From positions 1 through 64,000 of the forward strand of contig WRED01000004.1 in the NCBI GenBank assembly GCA_009779495.1: a stretch of DNA of 64,000 nt. Direction: 5' to 3'. Source of the stretch: Oscillospiraceae bacterium (lineage in GTDB: Bacteria; Bacillota; Clostridia; Oscillospirales; Acutalibacteraceae). Within the stretch, counting starts at the first letter, position 1. Every line of letters begins with the position of its first letter. The notes below the pieces were generated by a model. It made no database searches. It worked only from the letters and a program-made list of their open reading frames with translations, and was not told where the DNA came from. The position numbers were made by a program, and so were the translations under genes. Positions 7,443 through 15,317 of this stretch are shown piece after piece.

Positions 7443-8588
7443 CTACTTCGCGTCAATATACGCCTTCAAGTCTTTATAAAGCGCGTCAGTATCCGCGTTG
7501 ATCTTGCCCACCCACTCCAGCACGAACAAAATCGCCGTGATCATGAAATTATCCTTGCCGAACAGGTCAATCAAAACGTCGATAAACGGGTACTTTTCGC
7601 TCATACCCAGCAGTTTTTTACCGGTCAGCTGATAGAATGTGTCGTCGCAGAACAAGTTTTTGTCGGCGTTGTAAAGCGCGCCGTAATCGACCGCGAGCCT
7701 GTACGTCGCGTATTTGTCGATGGTGACGCCGTCAACTTTCACAAGAGCTTTCTCGGTTTTTACCTTACCGTTTTCGTCTTTGACCTCTAAGCCGTCTTTT
7801 ATGACCTTGACATCAATCTCGTTGAACGACCAGAATTCAAACTCCGCCGTGCCGTTGTCAAGCTTCGTGACGTTCGCGCAGGCGACAGTCACCCAAACCG
7901 TTTTGCCGTCAACGCTGGTTTTCTTCTCAAGCCTTATGCCGTGGAGGGCGGGATTGATGGCGAGCACGGTGACGTCCTTGCCATCCTTGTCTTTCTTCTG
8001 CGCGTATTTGACGTCGAACTGACTGGAATCGAGGCTTGTGAAATCCTTGTTGAAAGTGATCTTGCCTTTCGACAGCACAGCCGTCGTCTGATTATAGCTG
8101 GTGGACAGATACGACGTGATCCCGAGATCCTTGATGGTATAATTGTTATCATTGCCCGTCAGCGTGGCCCCGGTCAGTTTACGGGAGCACGCCGCGCTGT
8201 CATAGCCATCAAGGGAATAAAACGTTCCCGTCTGGATATAGACGGTGTACATCATGCCAAGCTTTAAGGTGACGCCCGCGTTTTGTTTCATGTCGAAGAA
8301 ATCAACAATGAACTCGTCACCGGTGCGCGGGATGCCCATCGCGACGGGGTTGTCCCACTTATCCAAAAGCAGGATGGGATAATCCGGATTAAAATTTTTG
8401 AAACGAACATTGTAATAGACGCCGAGGGTATAGAGCTTGTTGTTCGCGGGATCCGTTTTCACTTTCAGAATATCGTTCAGGAAAATATTTTCGGTCGGCT
8501 TCGAGGCCGACGCCGATAATGAAAACGAGCCGAACGCCAACATAAGAGCCATTAGTAATGCCGTGAGCCGCATGGTTGTTTTTTTCAT
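7443..8588 (-). CDS. Secreted protein of unknown function
   Basis: A 381-aa exported protein. A signal peptide (KKTTMRLTALLMALMLAFGS, cleavage near SASA) is followed by a beta-rich, Lys/Asp-rich region and a C-terminal segment with two hydrophobic helices (around YPFIDVLIDLF and MITAILFVLEWV) that could contact the membrane. No catalytic motif or anchor was seen. ATG 8588 is favoured; an in-frame TTG two codons upstream sits closer to the AAAGG site and cannot be excluded. It has its own strong promoter and shares a bidirectional terminator with its convergent neighbour. The hydrophobic C-terminus recalls the 26-29 kb paralogues, but their F.GW motif is absent. Confidence 0.7.
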   Translation of the reverse strand: MKKTTMRLTALLMALMLAFGSFSLSASASKPTENIFLNDILKVKTDPANNKLYTLGVYYNVRFKNFNPDYPILLLDKWDNPVAMGIPRTGDEFIVDFFDMKQNAGVTLKLGMMYTVYIQTGTFYSLDGYDSAACSRKLTGATLTGNDNNYTIKDLGITSYLSTSYNQTTAVLSKGKITFNKDFTSLDSSQFDVKYAQKKDKDGKDVTVLAINPALHGIRLEKKTSVDGKTVWVTVACANVTKLDNGTAEFEFWSFNEIDVKVIKDGLEVKDENGKVKTEKALVKVDGVTIDKYATYRLAVDYGALYNADKNLFCDDTFYQLTGKKLLGMSEKYPFIDVLIDLFGKDNFMITAILFVLEWVGKINADTDALYKDLKAYIDAK

Positions 8589-8669
8589 TTCCAATCAAAC
8601 CTTTCCGCAAAATGCTAATGCCTGTGGGACGTAAGACGAACTATTCTATCTCATGTAGGCACATTCTAA

Positions 8670-8698
8670 ATTATACCACTAATTTTTCGGATAGTCAA
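8670..8698 (-). promoter_or_regulatory. Promoter of the 7443-8588 gene
   Basis: On the minus strand TTGACT (8698-8693), a 17-nt spacer ending TGG and TATAAT (8675-8670) form an extended -10 sigma-A promoter about 80 nt upstream of the start. Confidence 0.8.
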
Positions 8699-8744
8699 CA
8701 GTCAGAATAACTAAAATAGGATAAGACTGTTATGCGCATAATCA

Positions 8745-10643
8745 CTAAAATAAGATGATAGCAGGCACTCTGCTTGTGCTCCAGCGTCCCGGCGGGTCCA
8801 TGAAGTAGACCTTGTCGGCCATAAGCCCGCCCGCGCCCTCGTGGATACGCGTGATCCCGAGCGCTTTTATGTCGCTGTAAAGCTGCTGGCTTGACTCATA
8901 GCGCGTCAGCAGCCCAAATTCGCGTACCTTGTTCGTCGCTTTCCAGTAACGCCACGAGATTTCGGACTTGAGTACGCGCGTAAGCTGTTCCTCGGTTAAA
9001 TCGGCGTTTTTCGCGTTCTCCCAAAGCCCGTCCGTGTGAAAGATATCGAATATACTGAGCTTCATGACACACGCGTTGCCGATATATTCAAATATACCCA
9101 TGTGCTGCCGCTGGCCAAAAATACTTTTCTGTCCTGTTTTCGCGGTGGTCATGTATATGTACTCAAGGATATACTCTGCCGCCTCGCCGTAGTAGGCCTC
9201 GCAGAACTCTTTCATACAGCGGTCGAGGTCGATATCGCAATCCCACAGCAGCTTGGCCAGCAGGTAGGCGCGCAGGTCGGCGAACTCGCCGTCGCTTTCG
9301 GCGGCCTGATAGTTGCCCTCCTCGTAGATACCTACAACGTTGTTCTCCATGAAGAATTTCATGTTCGGCTGAATCACGCCGAAATTTGGGAACGGCCCCA
9401 GGAAGTTTGCGTAGTTCGTCGTGTAATCCCATACGTACAGCCGATTGCAGATTTTTTTCCAGGTGTACAGGTCGTTCGCGAAAGCAACGTTGCGCTCGCA
9501 GCAGGGATCGTTAAGCGGGTGGGAGAAGCAGCATTCGATGGAGCACAGCCTGACGATGACGTTGTCACGCGGGACAGTTATTTTCGGGGGCTTGCGCGTA
9601 TACTGATAGGCGAAAGTATCGACGGCTACGTGATCGTACTGGGGATACTTCTTCAGCTCGTCGGCGATGGCGTTGATGAAGCGGAGCATCGTACCCGCCT
9701 GACTGCCCTCGGCCGCGTCGATGGCGCGGCAATTCGCGCACACGCAGTAGTCTGTGTTGTCGTTTTGCGTGACGGAGATGATCTGCCTGTCAGGGGAGGA
9801 GTCGAGCCACGCGCGGACGTTTTCTATGGCCACCGCCAGCGTTTTCTCGTTTGTTAAGCACGGCTGGCTGACGGTGCGCTTGCCGGACTTTACGCCTAAA
9901 GCGAACATCTCAGGGTCAGTCTCAAAGTAGGACTTCGGCACGAGCCACTCCAGCGTATGCGCGAAAGACCCGCCCGCATAGCCGACTCCGCCGCCGACGG
10001 AGCTGTCCAGATAGCGGTAGACAAGCCCGTTCATCTTGTTGGCGACGCTCCACGTCACGTCCCGGGGGCTGATCCAGTCCGTTTCACGGAACTCAAGCAC
10101 GGGCACGTGAAAGTAGTCGATTTCCCTTGGTATTTCGAGGGAGTCAACCTCGGGTATCACGGTAAGATCCTTCGAGAACCAGCGGCAGCCCAAATAGTCC
10201 TCCAAAAAGGTGTAGACGGCGTAGAGCGTGCCGCGCGGCGCGCCGCCCGTGATGACGACCGTCTCGCCGACGGTTTTGATAAAGACGCCCTCCGCGCCCA
10301 AGGCCGGACGGTCAAGGATATAGACGCTGCTGTCGTGGTAGCCCTCACGGTTCGTCGCGCCGACGATGATCTCGCGGGCGGTGTACGGCGTCGAAGTGTC
10401 GTCAACCACCTCAAACGTAATGCCGCTCATCTGAAAAAGGATGTCCTTTAAGGTGTTGACGGCGGTCAGTTCGGCGTCCCTGGCCGAGGCGCTTTTGACG
10501 ATCACGTAGTCCGACGTGATTTCCATGGTTTCTACCTCCTCAGGCGGGGAAACGATGGGCGGCTGCACGGGCTTCCATCCGAAAAATCCGCCCAGTGCAA
10601 GGACAAAGGACAGGAAACAGGCGCTTAATCTGCTGAAAAACAT
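8745..10643 (-). CDS. DUF4838 protein, possible glycan-active enzyme
   Basis: A 632-aa exported protein. A signal peptide or N-terminal anchor (residues 1-25) and a Pro-rich linker precede an alpha-glucuronidase-N-terminal-like beta/alpha region (about 40-165: AREIIVGATNREG, GAPRGTLYAVYTFLEDYLGCRWF) and the DUF4838 barrel (about 200-500), with SVTQNDN, CVCANC and RLCSIECCFSHP. The last three blocks are shared with the paralogue at 53633-55534, so they are probably functional. DUF4838 proteins usually occur in polysaccharide-use loci, but no activity can be assigned here. It is the last gene of a minus operon after nif3 (32 nt gap), with AAAGGGAG before the ATG. Confidence 0.85.
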   Translation of the reverse strand: MFFSRLSACFLSFVLALGGFFGWKPVQPPIVSPPEEVETMEITSDYVIVKSASARDAELTAVNTLKDILFQMSGITFEVVDDTSTPYTAREIIVGATNREGYHDSSVYILDRPALGAEGVFIKTVGETVVITGGAPRGTLYAVYTFLEDYLGCRWFSKDLTVIPEVDSLEIPREIDYFHVPVLEFRETDWISPRDVTWSVANKMNGLVYRYLDSSVGGGVGYAGGSFAHTLEWLVPKSYFETDPEMFALGVKSGKRTVSQPCLTNEKTLAVAIENVRAWLDSSPDRQIISVTQNDNTDYCVCANCRAIDAAEGSQAGTMLRFINAIADELKKYPQYDHVAVDTFAYQYTRKPPKITVPRDNVIVRLCSIECCFSHPLNDPCCERNVAFANDLYTWKKICNRLYVWDYTTNYANFLGPFPNFGVIQPNMKFFMENNVVGIYEEGNYQAAESDGEFADLRAYLLAKLLWDCDIDLDRCMKEFCEAYYGEAAEYILEYIYMTTAKTGQKSIFGQRQHMGIFEYIGNACVMKLSIFDIFHTDGLWENAKNADLTEEQLTRVLKSEISWRYWKATNKVREFGLLTRYESSQQLYSDIKALGITRIHEGAGGLMADKVYFMDPPGRWSTSRVPAIILF

Positions 10644-10675
10644 AATACAACTCCCTTTCTAGATTTTACAGGTTC

Positions 10676-11437
10676 TTATAAATATTGTATGACATTTGTT
10701 TCACTCAGCACCTTGACGCTGACCTCCGGAAACCGCGCCTGTAATTTCTCCGCCAGGACCGGCATGGCGGGCGATTCCGTTTCGAAATGCCCAGCGGCGA
10801 CGAGGGTTAGGCCCTTGTGCGCGGCCGTGAGGAAATCGTGATACTTCGCGTCGCCCGTGACAAGAGCGTCAAATCCCATATCGGCGATTTCTCCGGCGAG
10901 GAAGCCTCCGCCTCCGCCGGCCAGGGCGATACGCTCGACCGGCTTTCCGCCGTCGCACCAGCGCACGGACGCGCCGAGCTTTTGGGCCGCGAACCCGGCA
11001 AACTCAGGCGGTGTCATACGCCGCGCCAATGTGCCGCCGCGAACAATCGGAACGGACTCGCCGCTTGTCGTGACCGGCTCAACATTAACAAGGCCGAAAA
11101 TGTCAGCCAGCACGTCGTTTACGCCGCCAGTGGCGCAGTCCAGCGAGGTGTGGGCGCAAATCGCGGATATGCCGGTGGCCGCCAGCTCAAACGGCAGATC
11201 CCCGGCAAGAAAACGGTTTTGCGGGCGGAATATGACAGGGTGATGGCAGACGATCAACTCCGCGCACAGCTTTTTTGCCGCGTCCAGCGTGTCTCTTGTC
11301 ACATCGAGACAGGCGCAGAGCGTTTTGACTTCCCTGTCCGGGTCGCCGACAAGAAGCCCGGCGTTATCGTCAGGGAGCCTGTCGGCGAATGGGGCAATAC
11401 TGTCGATGTATTCATATATGTCGTTTACAGTGGGCAT
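10676..11437 (-). CDS. Nif3-like dinuclear metal-centre protein
   Basis: A 253-aa member of the Nif3/YqfO/DUF34 family, hexameric proteins with a two-metal site whose exact role is unsettled. Metal ligands are visible in LIVCHHPVIF near residue 65, the CAHTSLD and GVNDVLA segments near 100, and VAAGHFETES near the C-terminus. The frame is open 30 codons upstream, but ATG 11437 with GAGGTGA 8 nt upstream fits the family start (MPTVNDIYEYID). It is the short form without the inserted domain of Bacillus YqfO. It follows trmK by 8 nt, a pairing conserved in Firmicutes. Confidence 0.93.
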   Translation of the reverse strand: MPTVNDIYEYIDSIAPFADRLPDDNAGLLVGDPDREVKTLCACLDVTRDTLDAAKKLCAELIVCHHPVIFRPQNRFLAGDLPFELAATGISAICAHTSLDCATGGVNDVLADIFGLVNVEPVTTSGESVPIVRGGTLARRMTPPEFAGFAAQKLGASVRWCDGGKPVERIALAGGGGGFLAGEIADMGFDALVTGDAKYHDFLTAAHKGLTLVAAGHFETESPAMPVLAEKLQARFPEVSVKVLSETNVIQYL

Positions 11438-11445
11438 GAAGTTGG

Positions 11446-12135
11446 TCACCTCAGTTTTATGTACGGCTCGAAGTCGGGCAGGACGCTTCGTATTTGCGCC
11501 GCCTCCTCTAAAAGCAGGTTCGCGCATTCAAGCGCCTCGGCGCGTTTTTTTAGAGCCAGATATTGCTTTGTCAGCCAGTAGACGGCAGCTTCGTTTTTGA
11601 CTTTCGGCAGCTCGCCCATGTATATGTACGATTCCGGGAATTCCCCCGGACAGCTCGGATCGTATTGAGCGCTCAGGGCGATGTACGGGCGGCAGCCGTC
11701 GAAGCAGGCGTCCTCTTTGATGATACGAAATCTGTTTTTTACCAAAAACGCGCGGATAATTTCAGCACGGGACATGGGCTGGAAAATGAACCGCTTTGAG
11801 CTGTCCCTGATCCACGGGGTGCGATCAAGCAGCTCCGCGATGAGTGTGCCGCCCATGCCGGCGAACACAAAGTCGTCCGCGTCGTCCTTTGAAAAGCCGT
11901 CAAGCCCGTCGGATAGCCGCAGCTCGATTTTATCGTGCAGACCGAAAGCGTCAAGGGTTTCGGCGGCGTTTCGCAGGGGGCCTTCGCGTACGTCAGAGGC
12001 GATCGCCCGGGGGCATTTCCCGCAGGCGACAAGGTACACCGAAAGATAGGCGTGGTCGGTACCGATATCGGCGGCGGGCACACCGTCGCGCACAAGCTCC
12101 GCCGCCATGCGCAGGCGCGGTGAAAGCCTGATCAT
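11446..12135 (-). CDS. trmK: tRNA (adenine22-N1)-methyltransferase
   Basis: A 229-aa enzyme that methylates N1 of A22 in tRNA. It begins IRLSPRLRMAAELV, then carries the SAM site ADIGTDHAYLSVYL near residue 22 and ASDVREGPLRNA near 45, and the motif IV segment FVFAGMGGTLI near 85, all typical of TrmK/YqfN. The C-terminal coiled-coil-like helix is present. No clear Shine-Dalgarno precedes ATG 12135, which lies 6 nt after the DUF1858 stop, so coupled translation is likely. Confidence 0.93.
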   Translation of the reverse strand: MIRLSPRLRMAAELVRDGVPAADIGTDHAYLSVYLVACGKCPRAIASDVREGPLRNAAETLDAFGLHDKIELRLSDGLDGFSKDDADDFVFAGMGGTLIAELLDRTPWIRDSSKRFIFQPMSRAEIIRAFLVKNRFRIIKEDACFDGCRPYIALSAQYDPSCPGEFPESYIYMGELPKVKNEAAVYWLTKQYLALKKRAEALECANLLLEEAAQIRSVLPDFEPYIKLR

Positions 12136-12141
12136 GGCGGG

Positions 12142-12342
12142 TTACGAGTTGGCGATGTGGGCGTTGAGCTTGTCCACAAGGGCGTCGGCGTCCGTACCGT
12201 GAGCCGCGCAGGCCTGTTCGATGGTTTCGCTTCTCGCGGCGGGGCAGCCAAGGCAGTGCATACCTATCTCAAGGAAAAAGGGCGCGGTTTCACGGTTGAA
12301 AGCGAGGACGTCGCCGATTATTGATTGCTTTGTAACGGTCAT
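12142..12342 (-). CDS. DUF1858 redox-disulfide domain protein
   Basis: A 66-aa protein made entirely of the DUF1858 fold (hybrid-cluster-protein-associated redox disulfide domain). It opens with TKQSIIGDVLAFN and has the conserved GMHCLGCPAA cysteine pair at residues 29-32, with a further Cys later in EQACAAHG. Members are thought to do thiol redox work or support iron-sulfur enzymes. It leads the operon DUF1858-trmK-nif3-DUF4838. Confidence 0.9.
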   Translation of the reverse strand: MTVTKQSIIGDVLAFNRETAPFFLEIGMHCLGCPAARSETIEQACAAHGTDADALVDKLNAHIANS

Positions 12343-12419
12343 TGTGATGTTCCTTTCATTTCCTTAAATCAACATTATTATAACACAAGCCTTGGGTAAT
12401 ATCAATCTTTTTTACAACA

Positions 12420-12451
12420 AAAAAACGGGCGCGATTTACCACGCCCGTTTT
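12420..12451 (-). terminator. Rho-independent terminator
   Basis: An inverted repeat of CGGGCG and CGCCCG with A/T runs on both sides lies just past the stop of the minus-strand lipoprotein gene. On that strand the stem is followed by a long T-run. Confidence 0.85.
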
Positions 12452-12469
12452 ACAATATCTTATGTTATA

Positions 12470-13312
12470 TTACGCTGCGGGAACCGTCGTCGGTTCTTCC
12501 CATACGAAATTTTTGTACACAGTCGTCTCCTTGAGCACGAACGACACGTTCGCTTCGCCCCAGTCCGCAAGCTCCCCGTTGAACACGACGTCAGAGGAGA
12601 TCACCATGCTTTTGACGTATACCGCTTCGATCACGTAATCTTTTTCCTTGAAGATTTTAAGCGTGACCGAGCAGTCCTCCGTGAACTCGACGCCGTAATC
12701 GCTGACGGTGACATTGTCTGTGTAGTCCTGGAACTTATCCAGCGCGGCGCTTTTATCGCCGTCAATGTCGAAAATTTTAGCCATGTCGGAATTGGGATCA
12801 AGCTTCAAGGTCAGCCTGTAGTATTTCAGATCCGTTTCTTTCTGGCCGTTGCGCTCAATCTCTTCGTCGGCGCAGGTCGCGGAAATCACATCGTCCGCTG
12901 TCAGGAGGCTGACGGAGCCTGTGCCTTTGAGCGGCAGGAAATCGTTGAGATTGGCGCCGTACTCGGCCGTATCCTTTTTTGTCTCCAGATCTTTGATGTA
13001 GCCCTTGGCGATGGCGATGAGGGAACCGACCTCCGGGATATCGCCTTTGGCGTTTGACGCTTTAACGCTCGAAAGCTCGCGCTTGACTTCCTTTTCTACG
13101 CCGGGCCTCGCGGCTTTGACGCCGTTCATCAGCGTGTTGAAGTAATTGACGACGCCTTCTTTCGAGTCGGGAATCGGAGTCGCGGCAAGAATCAGCATTG
13201 TGGTAGTTTCGGTTTCCTCGGAATCGCCGCTGAAAAGGCCGCACGAGGACATGGCGAAAACAGTGCACAGAAGCAGGAGGACGGCTAACAGTTTGATCGT
13301 TTTTGAACGCAT
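12470..13312 (-). CDS. Lipoprotein of unknown function
   Basis: A 280-aa lipoprotein. The signal peptide ends in FAMSSC, so Cys at about residue 24 is the likely lipidation site. A short acidic Thr-rich linker follows, then an alpha/beta domain with a KGYIKDLETK helix and repeated strands. Its pattern of two helices plus strands recalls small substrate-binding-like lipoproteins of Clostridia, but I do not recognise the family. AAAGGAG precedes the ATG by about 10 nt. A TAGANNN heptamer array lies just upstream at 13330-13357. Confidence 0.75.
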   Translation of the reverse strand: MRSKTIKLLAVLLLLCTVFAMSSCGLFSGDSEETETTTMLILAATPIPDSKEGVVNYFNTLMNGVKAARPGVEKEVKRELSSVKASNAKGDIPEVGSLIAIAKGYIKDLETKKDTAEYGANLNDFLPLKGTGSVSLLTADDVISATCADEEIERNGQKETDLKYYRLTLKLDPNSDMAKIFDIDGDKSAALDKFQDYTDNVTVSDYGVEFTEDCSVTLKIFKEKDYVIEAVYVKSMVISSDVVFNGELADWGEANVSFVLKETTVYKNFVWEEPTTVPAA

Positions 13313-13329
13313 GGAACATAAACTCCTTT

Positions 13330-13357
13330 CAGATGTTAGACGATAGATATTAGATGC
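13330..13357 (+). repeat. TAGANNN heptamer array
   Basis: Four adjacent 7-nt units, CAGATGT, TAGACGA, TAGATAT and TAGATGC, lie between the divergent lipoprotein and carboxypeptidase genes. The same 7-nt periodicity occurs at 19266, 35882 and 47554. Confidence 0.7.
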
Positions 13358-13434
13358 GGATATTTTTACAAAGCTATTTTATCACAACAGGAATCTTATG
13401 TCAACGGCGAATTCAGATTTATGATTGACTTTGC

Positions 13435-13463
13435 GGCGCGATTAGGATAAAATGATCATGTGA
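13435..13463 (+). promoter_or_regulatory. Promoter of the VanY-type carboxypeptidase
   Basis: TTGACT (13435-13440), a 17-nt spacer and TAAAAT (13458-13463) lie about 40 nt upstream of the ATG. Confidence 0.65.
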
Positions 13464-13503
13464 AGCGCCAATTGAAAAGCAGGGAAGGAAGCAGCATTAC
13501 AGT

Positions 13504-14409
13504 ATGTATAGAAAAAACAACGGAAAATCAATCGGCGGCATGGTGGTCTTGCTCGTCGCGGCCGCGCTTGTTATAGCCGCGCTGATTTTGGTTCAGGCTT
13601 TGAAGCAGGGCGACAGAGACGATCAGCCAAGCCGCGCCGACGAATCCTCCGAAAGCCTGACAGGTACGCTGCCGGAGATATCCTATTACGATCCGCCGAA
13701 CACGCCACAGACGTCGGGGCAGGGGAGCGCTTCCGACGCATCAAATACGTCCGGTACGTCAGGTACATCGGGGACAACAGATACAACCGGGCCGACCGAC
13801 ATCGTTCACGCCTATGCTTATGCGGGTTTCAACCCGGTTCCCGTCAACCTGAATATCGCGGAGTGGAGCCTGCTGCTGATGAACCGCGACTATATTTTGC
13901 CTGAGGATTACAGCCCGGCGCTTTCAGTCGCCGCTTCGGGCTACGACACCACGCTGGACGCGCGGGTATCGCCGCGTTATCAAGAGATGTTCAATGCGGC
14001 CAAGGCGGACGGCATCACGCTTGTTCCGCTGTCGGGTCACCGGCGTATCTCGACGCAGAAACAAAATTTCGAAAAAAAGATCACCGAATATCGGAATCAG
14101 GGGTACAGCAAGGCGGAGGCCACGCAGCTTGCGGCGAAGATTATCCTGCCGCCCGGCTCGAGCGAGCACAACGCGGGGCTTGCCATGGACATTTGCAGCT
14201 TGGACACGTCGTTTGAAAACACGCGGGAATTTAAGTGGCTTATGGACAACGCCGCCGATTACGGCTTTATCCTGCGTTATCCGAAAAACAAGACAGAGCT
14301 TACACGCATTACGTATGAGCCGTGGCATTGGCGGTATGTGGGCGAAAATCACGCGAAGATCATTATGGAGAGAGGGATATGCCTTGAGGAGTATTTGGGC
14401 GTGAGCTAG
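13504..14409 (+). CDS. D-Ala-D-Ala carboxypeptidase, VanY/M15B family
   Basis: A 301-aa membrane-anchored metallopeptidase that trims the terminal D-Ala from peptidoglycan stems. An N-terminal membrane helix (about residues 12-30) and a Ser/Thr/Gly-rich linker (40-95) lead to the M15 domain. The zinc site is seen in SSEHNAGLAMDIC (His and Asp) and PWHWRYVG (Glu-Pro-Trp-His-Trp context), with the substrate-binding SGHRRISTQ segment near residue 178. A clear homologue of the Clostridial VanY group without a van gene cluster around it, so housekeeping wall remodelling is likelier than glycopeptide resistance. A 159-bp inverted-repeat element begins 6 nt after its stop. Confidence 0.93.
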   Translation: MYRKNNGKSIGGMVVLLVAAALVIAALILVQALKQGDRDDQPSRADESSESLTGTLPEISYYDPPNTPQTSGQGSASDASNTSGTSGTSGTTDTTGPTDIVHAYAYAGFNPVPVNLNIAEWSLLLMNRDYILPEDYSPALSVAASGYDTTLDARVSPRYQEMFNAAKADGITLVPLSGHRRISTQKQNFEKKITEYRNQGYSKAEATQLAAKIILPPGSSEHNAGLAMDICSLDTSFENTREFKWLMDNAADYGFILRYPKNKTELTRITYEPWHWRYVGENHAKIIMERGICLEEYLGVS

Positions 14410-14415
14410 TACTGC

Positions 14416-14574
14416 TTTTGAATTGAGAATTGTGGTGGCTGCTATGCAGCATTGCAAAAATCGGTAAGGGAAACTATGCGAAAGTCAAGAAACGCGAATC
14501 TCCATGCGAAGTACGTTCCCACACAAAATTATAATGGGTACGGGCAAAGCCCGTCAACAATTCTCCATTCAAAA
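14416..14574. mobile_element. MITE-like element with 18-bp terminal inverted repeats
   Basis: The ends TTTTGAATTGAGAATTGT (14416-14433) and ACAATTCTCCATTCAAAA (14557-14574) are inverted copies with one mismatch. There is no coding capacity. A small hairpin (GCTGC TAT GCAGC) sits just inside the left end and an ACGGGC/GCCCGT hairpin inside the right. The right end overlaps the last codons and TGA stop of the sugar transferase. A related left end with a GCCGC TTC GCGGC hairpin is found at 55568-55605. Confidence 0.7.
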
Positions 14575-15195
14575 ATCCGCCATATTTTCTTTTGTAAGTA
14601 CAACCCCGACTGTTTTAAGTAAAATCTGAATATCAAACCAAAGGCTGCGGCGTTCGACATACTCTTTGTCATACGCCGCCTTTTCTTCGTCGCCGATAGA
14701 ATCGCGCCCCATGACCTGCGCCCAGCCCGTCACGCCCGGGCGTACGCCGTACACGCCGTATTTGGCGCGGAGCTTGCGTATAACATCCTCCTCGGGGATG
14801 AGCGGCCGGGGGCCGACAAAGCTCATGTCGCCCCTGATGATGTTGATAAGCTGCGGCAGCTCGTCCAGGCTTGTTTTGCGCAGGAGCCTGCCGAACACGG
14901 TGGTGAACCGCTCGGGATCGTCAAGCTCTTTTTTGGCGACGTTGGGCGTTCCGTTTTTCATGGTGCGGAACTTCATGACACTGAACAGCTCGTTATTCAT
15001 CCCCACCCTGTCCTGAATAAACAGGACAGGGCGGCCGTCAAGGATCAGTATGATCAGGCTGACGGCGGCGATCAACGGGGAAAGGCCTATGAGCGCGAGG
15101 ATACCGAAAGTGAGATCCAAAAAGCGTTTCAAGTTTACAGTCAATCCTTTTATGTTTAACTCTTTTAAATTTTTGTATTGACTTTGAATTTTCAA
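14569..15195 (-). CDS. Undecaprenyl-phosphate sugar phosphotransferase
   Basis: A 208-aa bacterial sugar transferase (PglC/WcaJ catalytic domain) that moves a sugar-1-phosphate from a UDP-sugar to undecaprenyl phosphate, starting a surface glycan. It has the reentrant hydrophobic helix (KRFLDLTFGILALIGLSPL, residues 23-41), VMKFRTM near 73, the RKTSLDELPQ block with the catalytic Asp-Glu near 105, and FVGPRP and RPGVTGWAQV. The start is uncertain. The annotated TTG 15195 abuts a palindromic repeat and its GGAGGGG lies too close, so a later TTG near the KRFLDL motif is possible. Its stop lies inside a MITE-like end. No other glycan-assembly gene is adjacent. Confidence 0.88.
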   Translation of the reverse strand: MKIQSQYKNLKELNIKGLTVNLKRFLDLTFGILALIGLSPLIAAVSLIILILDGRPVLFIQDRVGMNNELFSVMKFRTMKNGTPNVAKKELDDPERFTTVFGRLLRKTSLDELPQLINIIRGDMSFVGPRPLIPEEDVIRKLRAKYGVYGVRPGVTGWAQVMGRDSIGDEEKAAYDKEYVERRSLWFDIQILLKTVGVVLTKENMADF

Positions 15196-15301
15196 ACCCC
15201 TCCGGCACTGCGTGCCACCTCCCCTTGCAGGGGAGGCATGGTGCGAACCGCAAACAAAGCCTCCCCTGCAAGGGGAGGTGGCGCGGAGCGCCGGAGGGGT
15301 T
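15195..15301. repeat. Large palindromic repeat with nested hairpins
   Basis: Left arm 15195-15237 and right arm 15259-15301 are inverted copies (AACCCCTCCGGC..., ...GCCGGAGGGGTT). Each arm also folds on itself: GGCAC/GTGCC, CCTCCCC/GGGGAGG and GGCGC/GCGCC. It has no ORF. It lies between the cyclase and sugar-transferase genes and touches the latter's start. From memory, similar CCTCCCC...GGGGAGG palindromes are dispersed in gut Clostridia genomes. Confidence 0.85.
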
Positions 15302-15317
15302 CAATTAGGCTCAACCA

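Noticed and set aside
13504..14409. Glycopeptide-resistance locus (VanY here, VanW at 63179)
   Set aside because: The two genes lie 49 kb apart and no vanH, vanA/B, vanX or vanRS genes are present.
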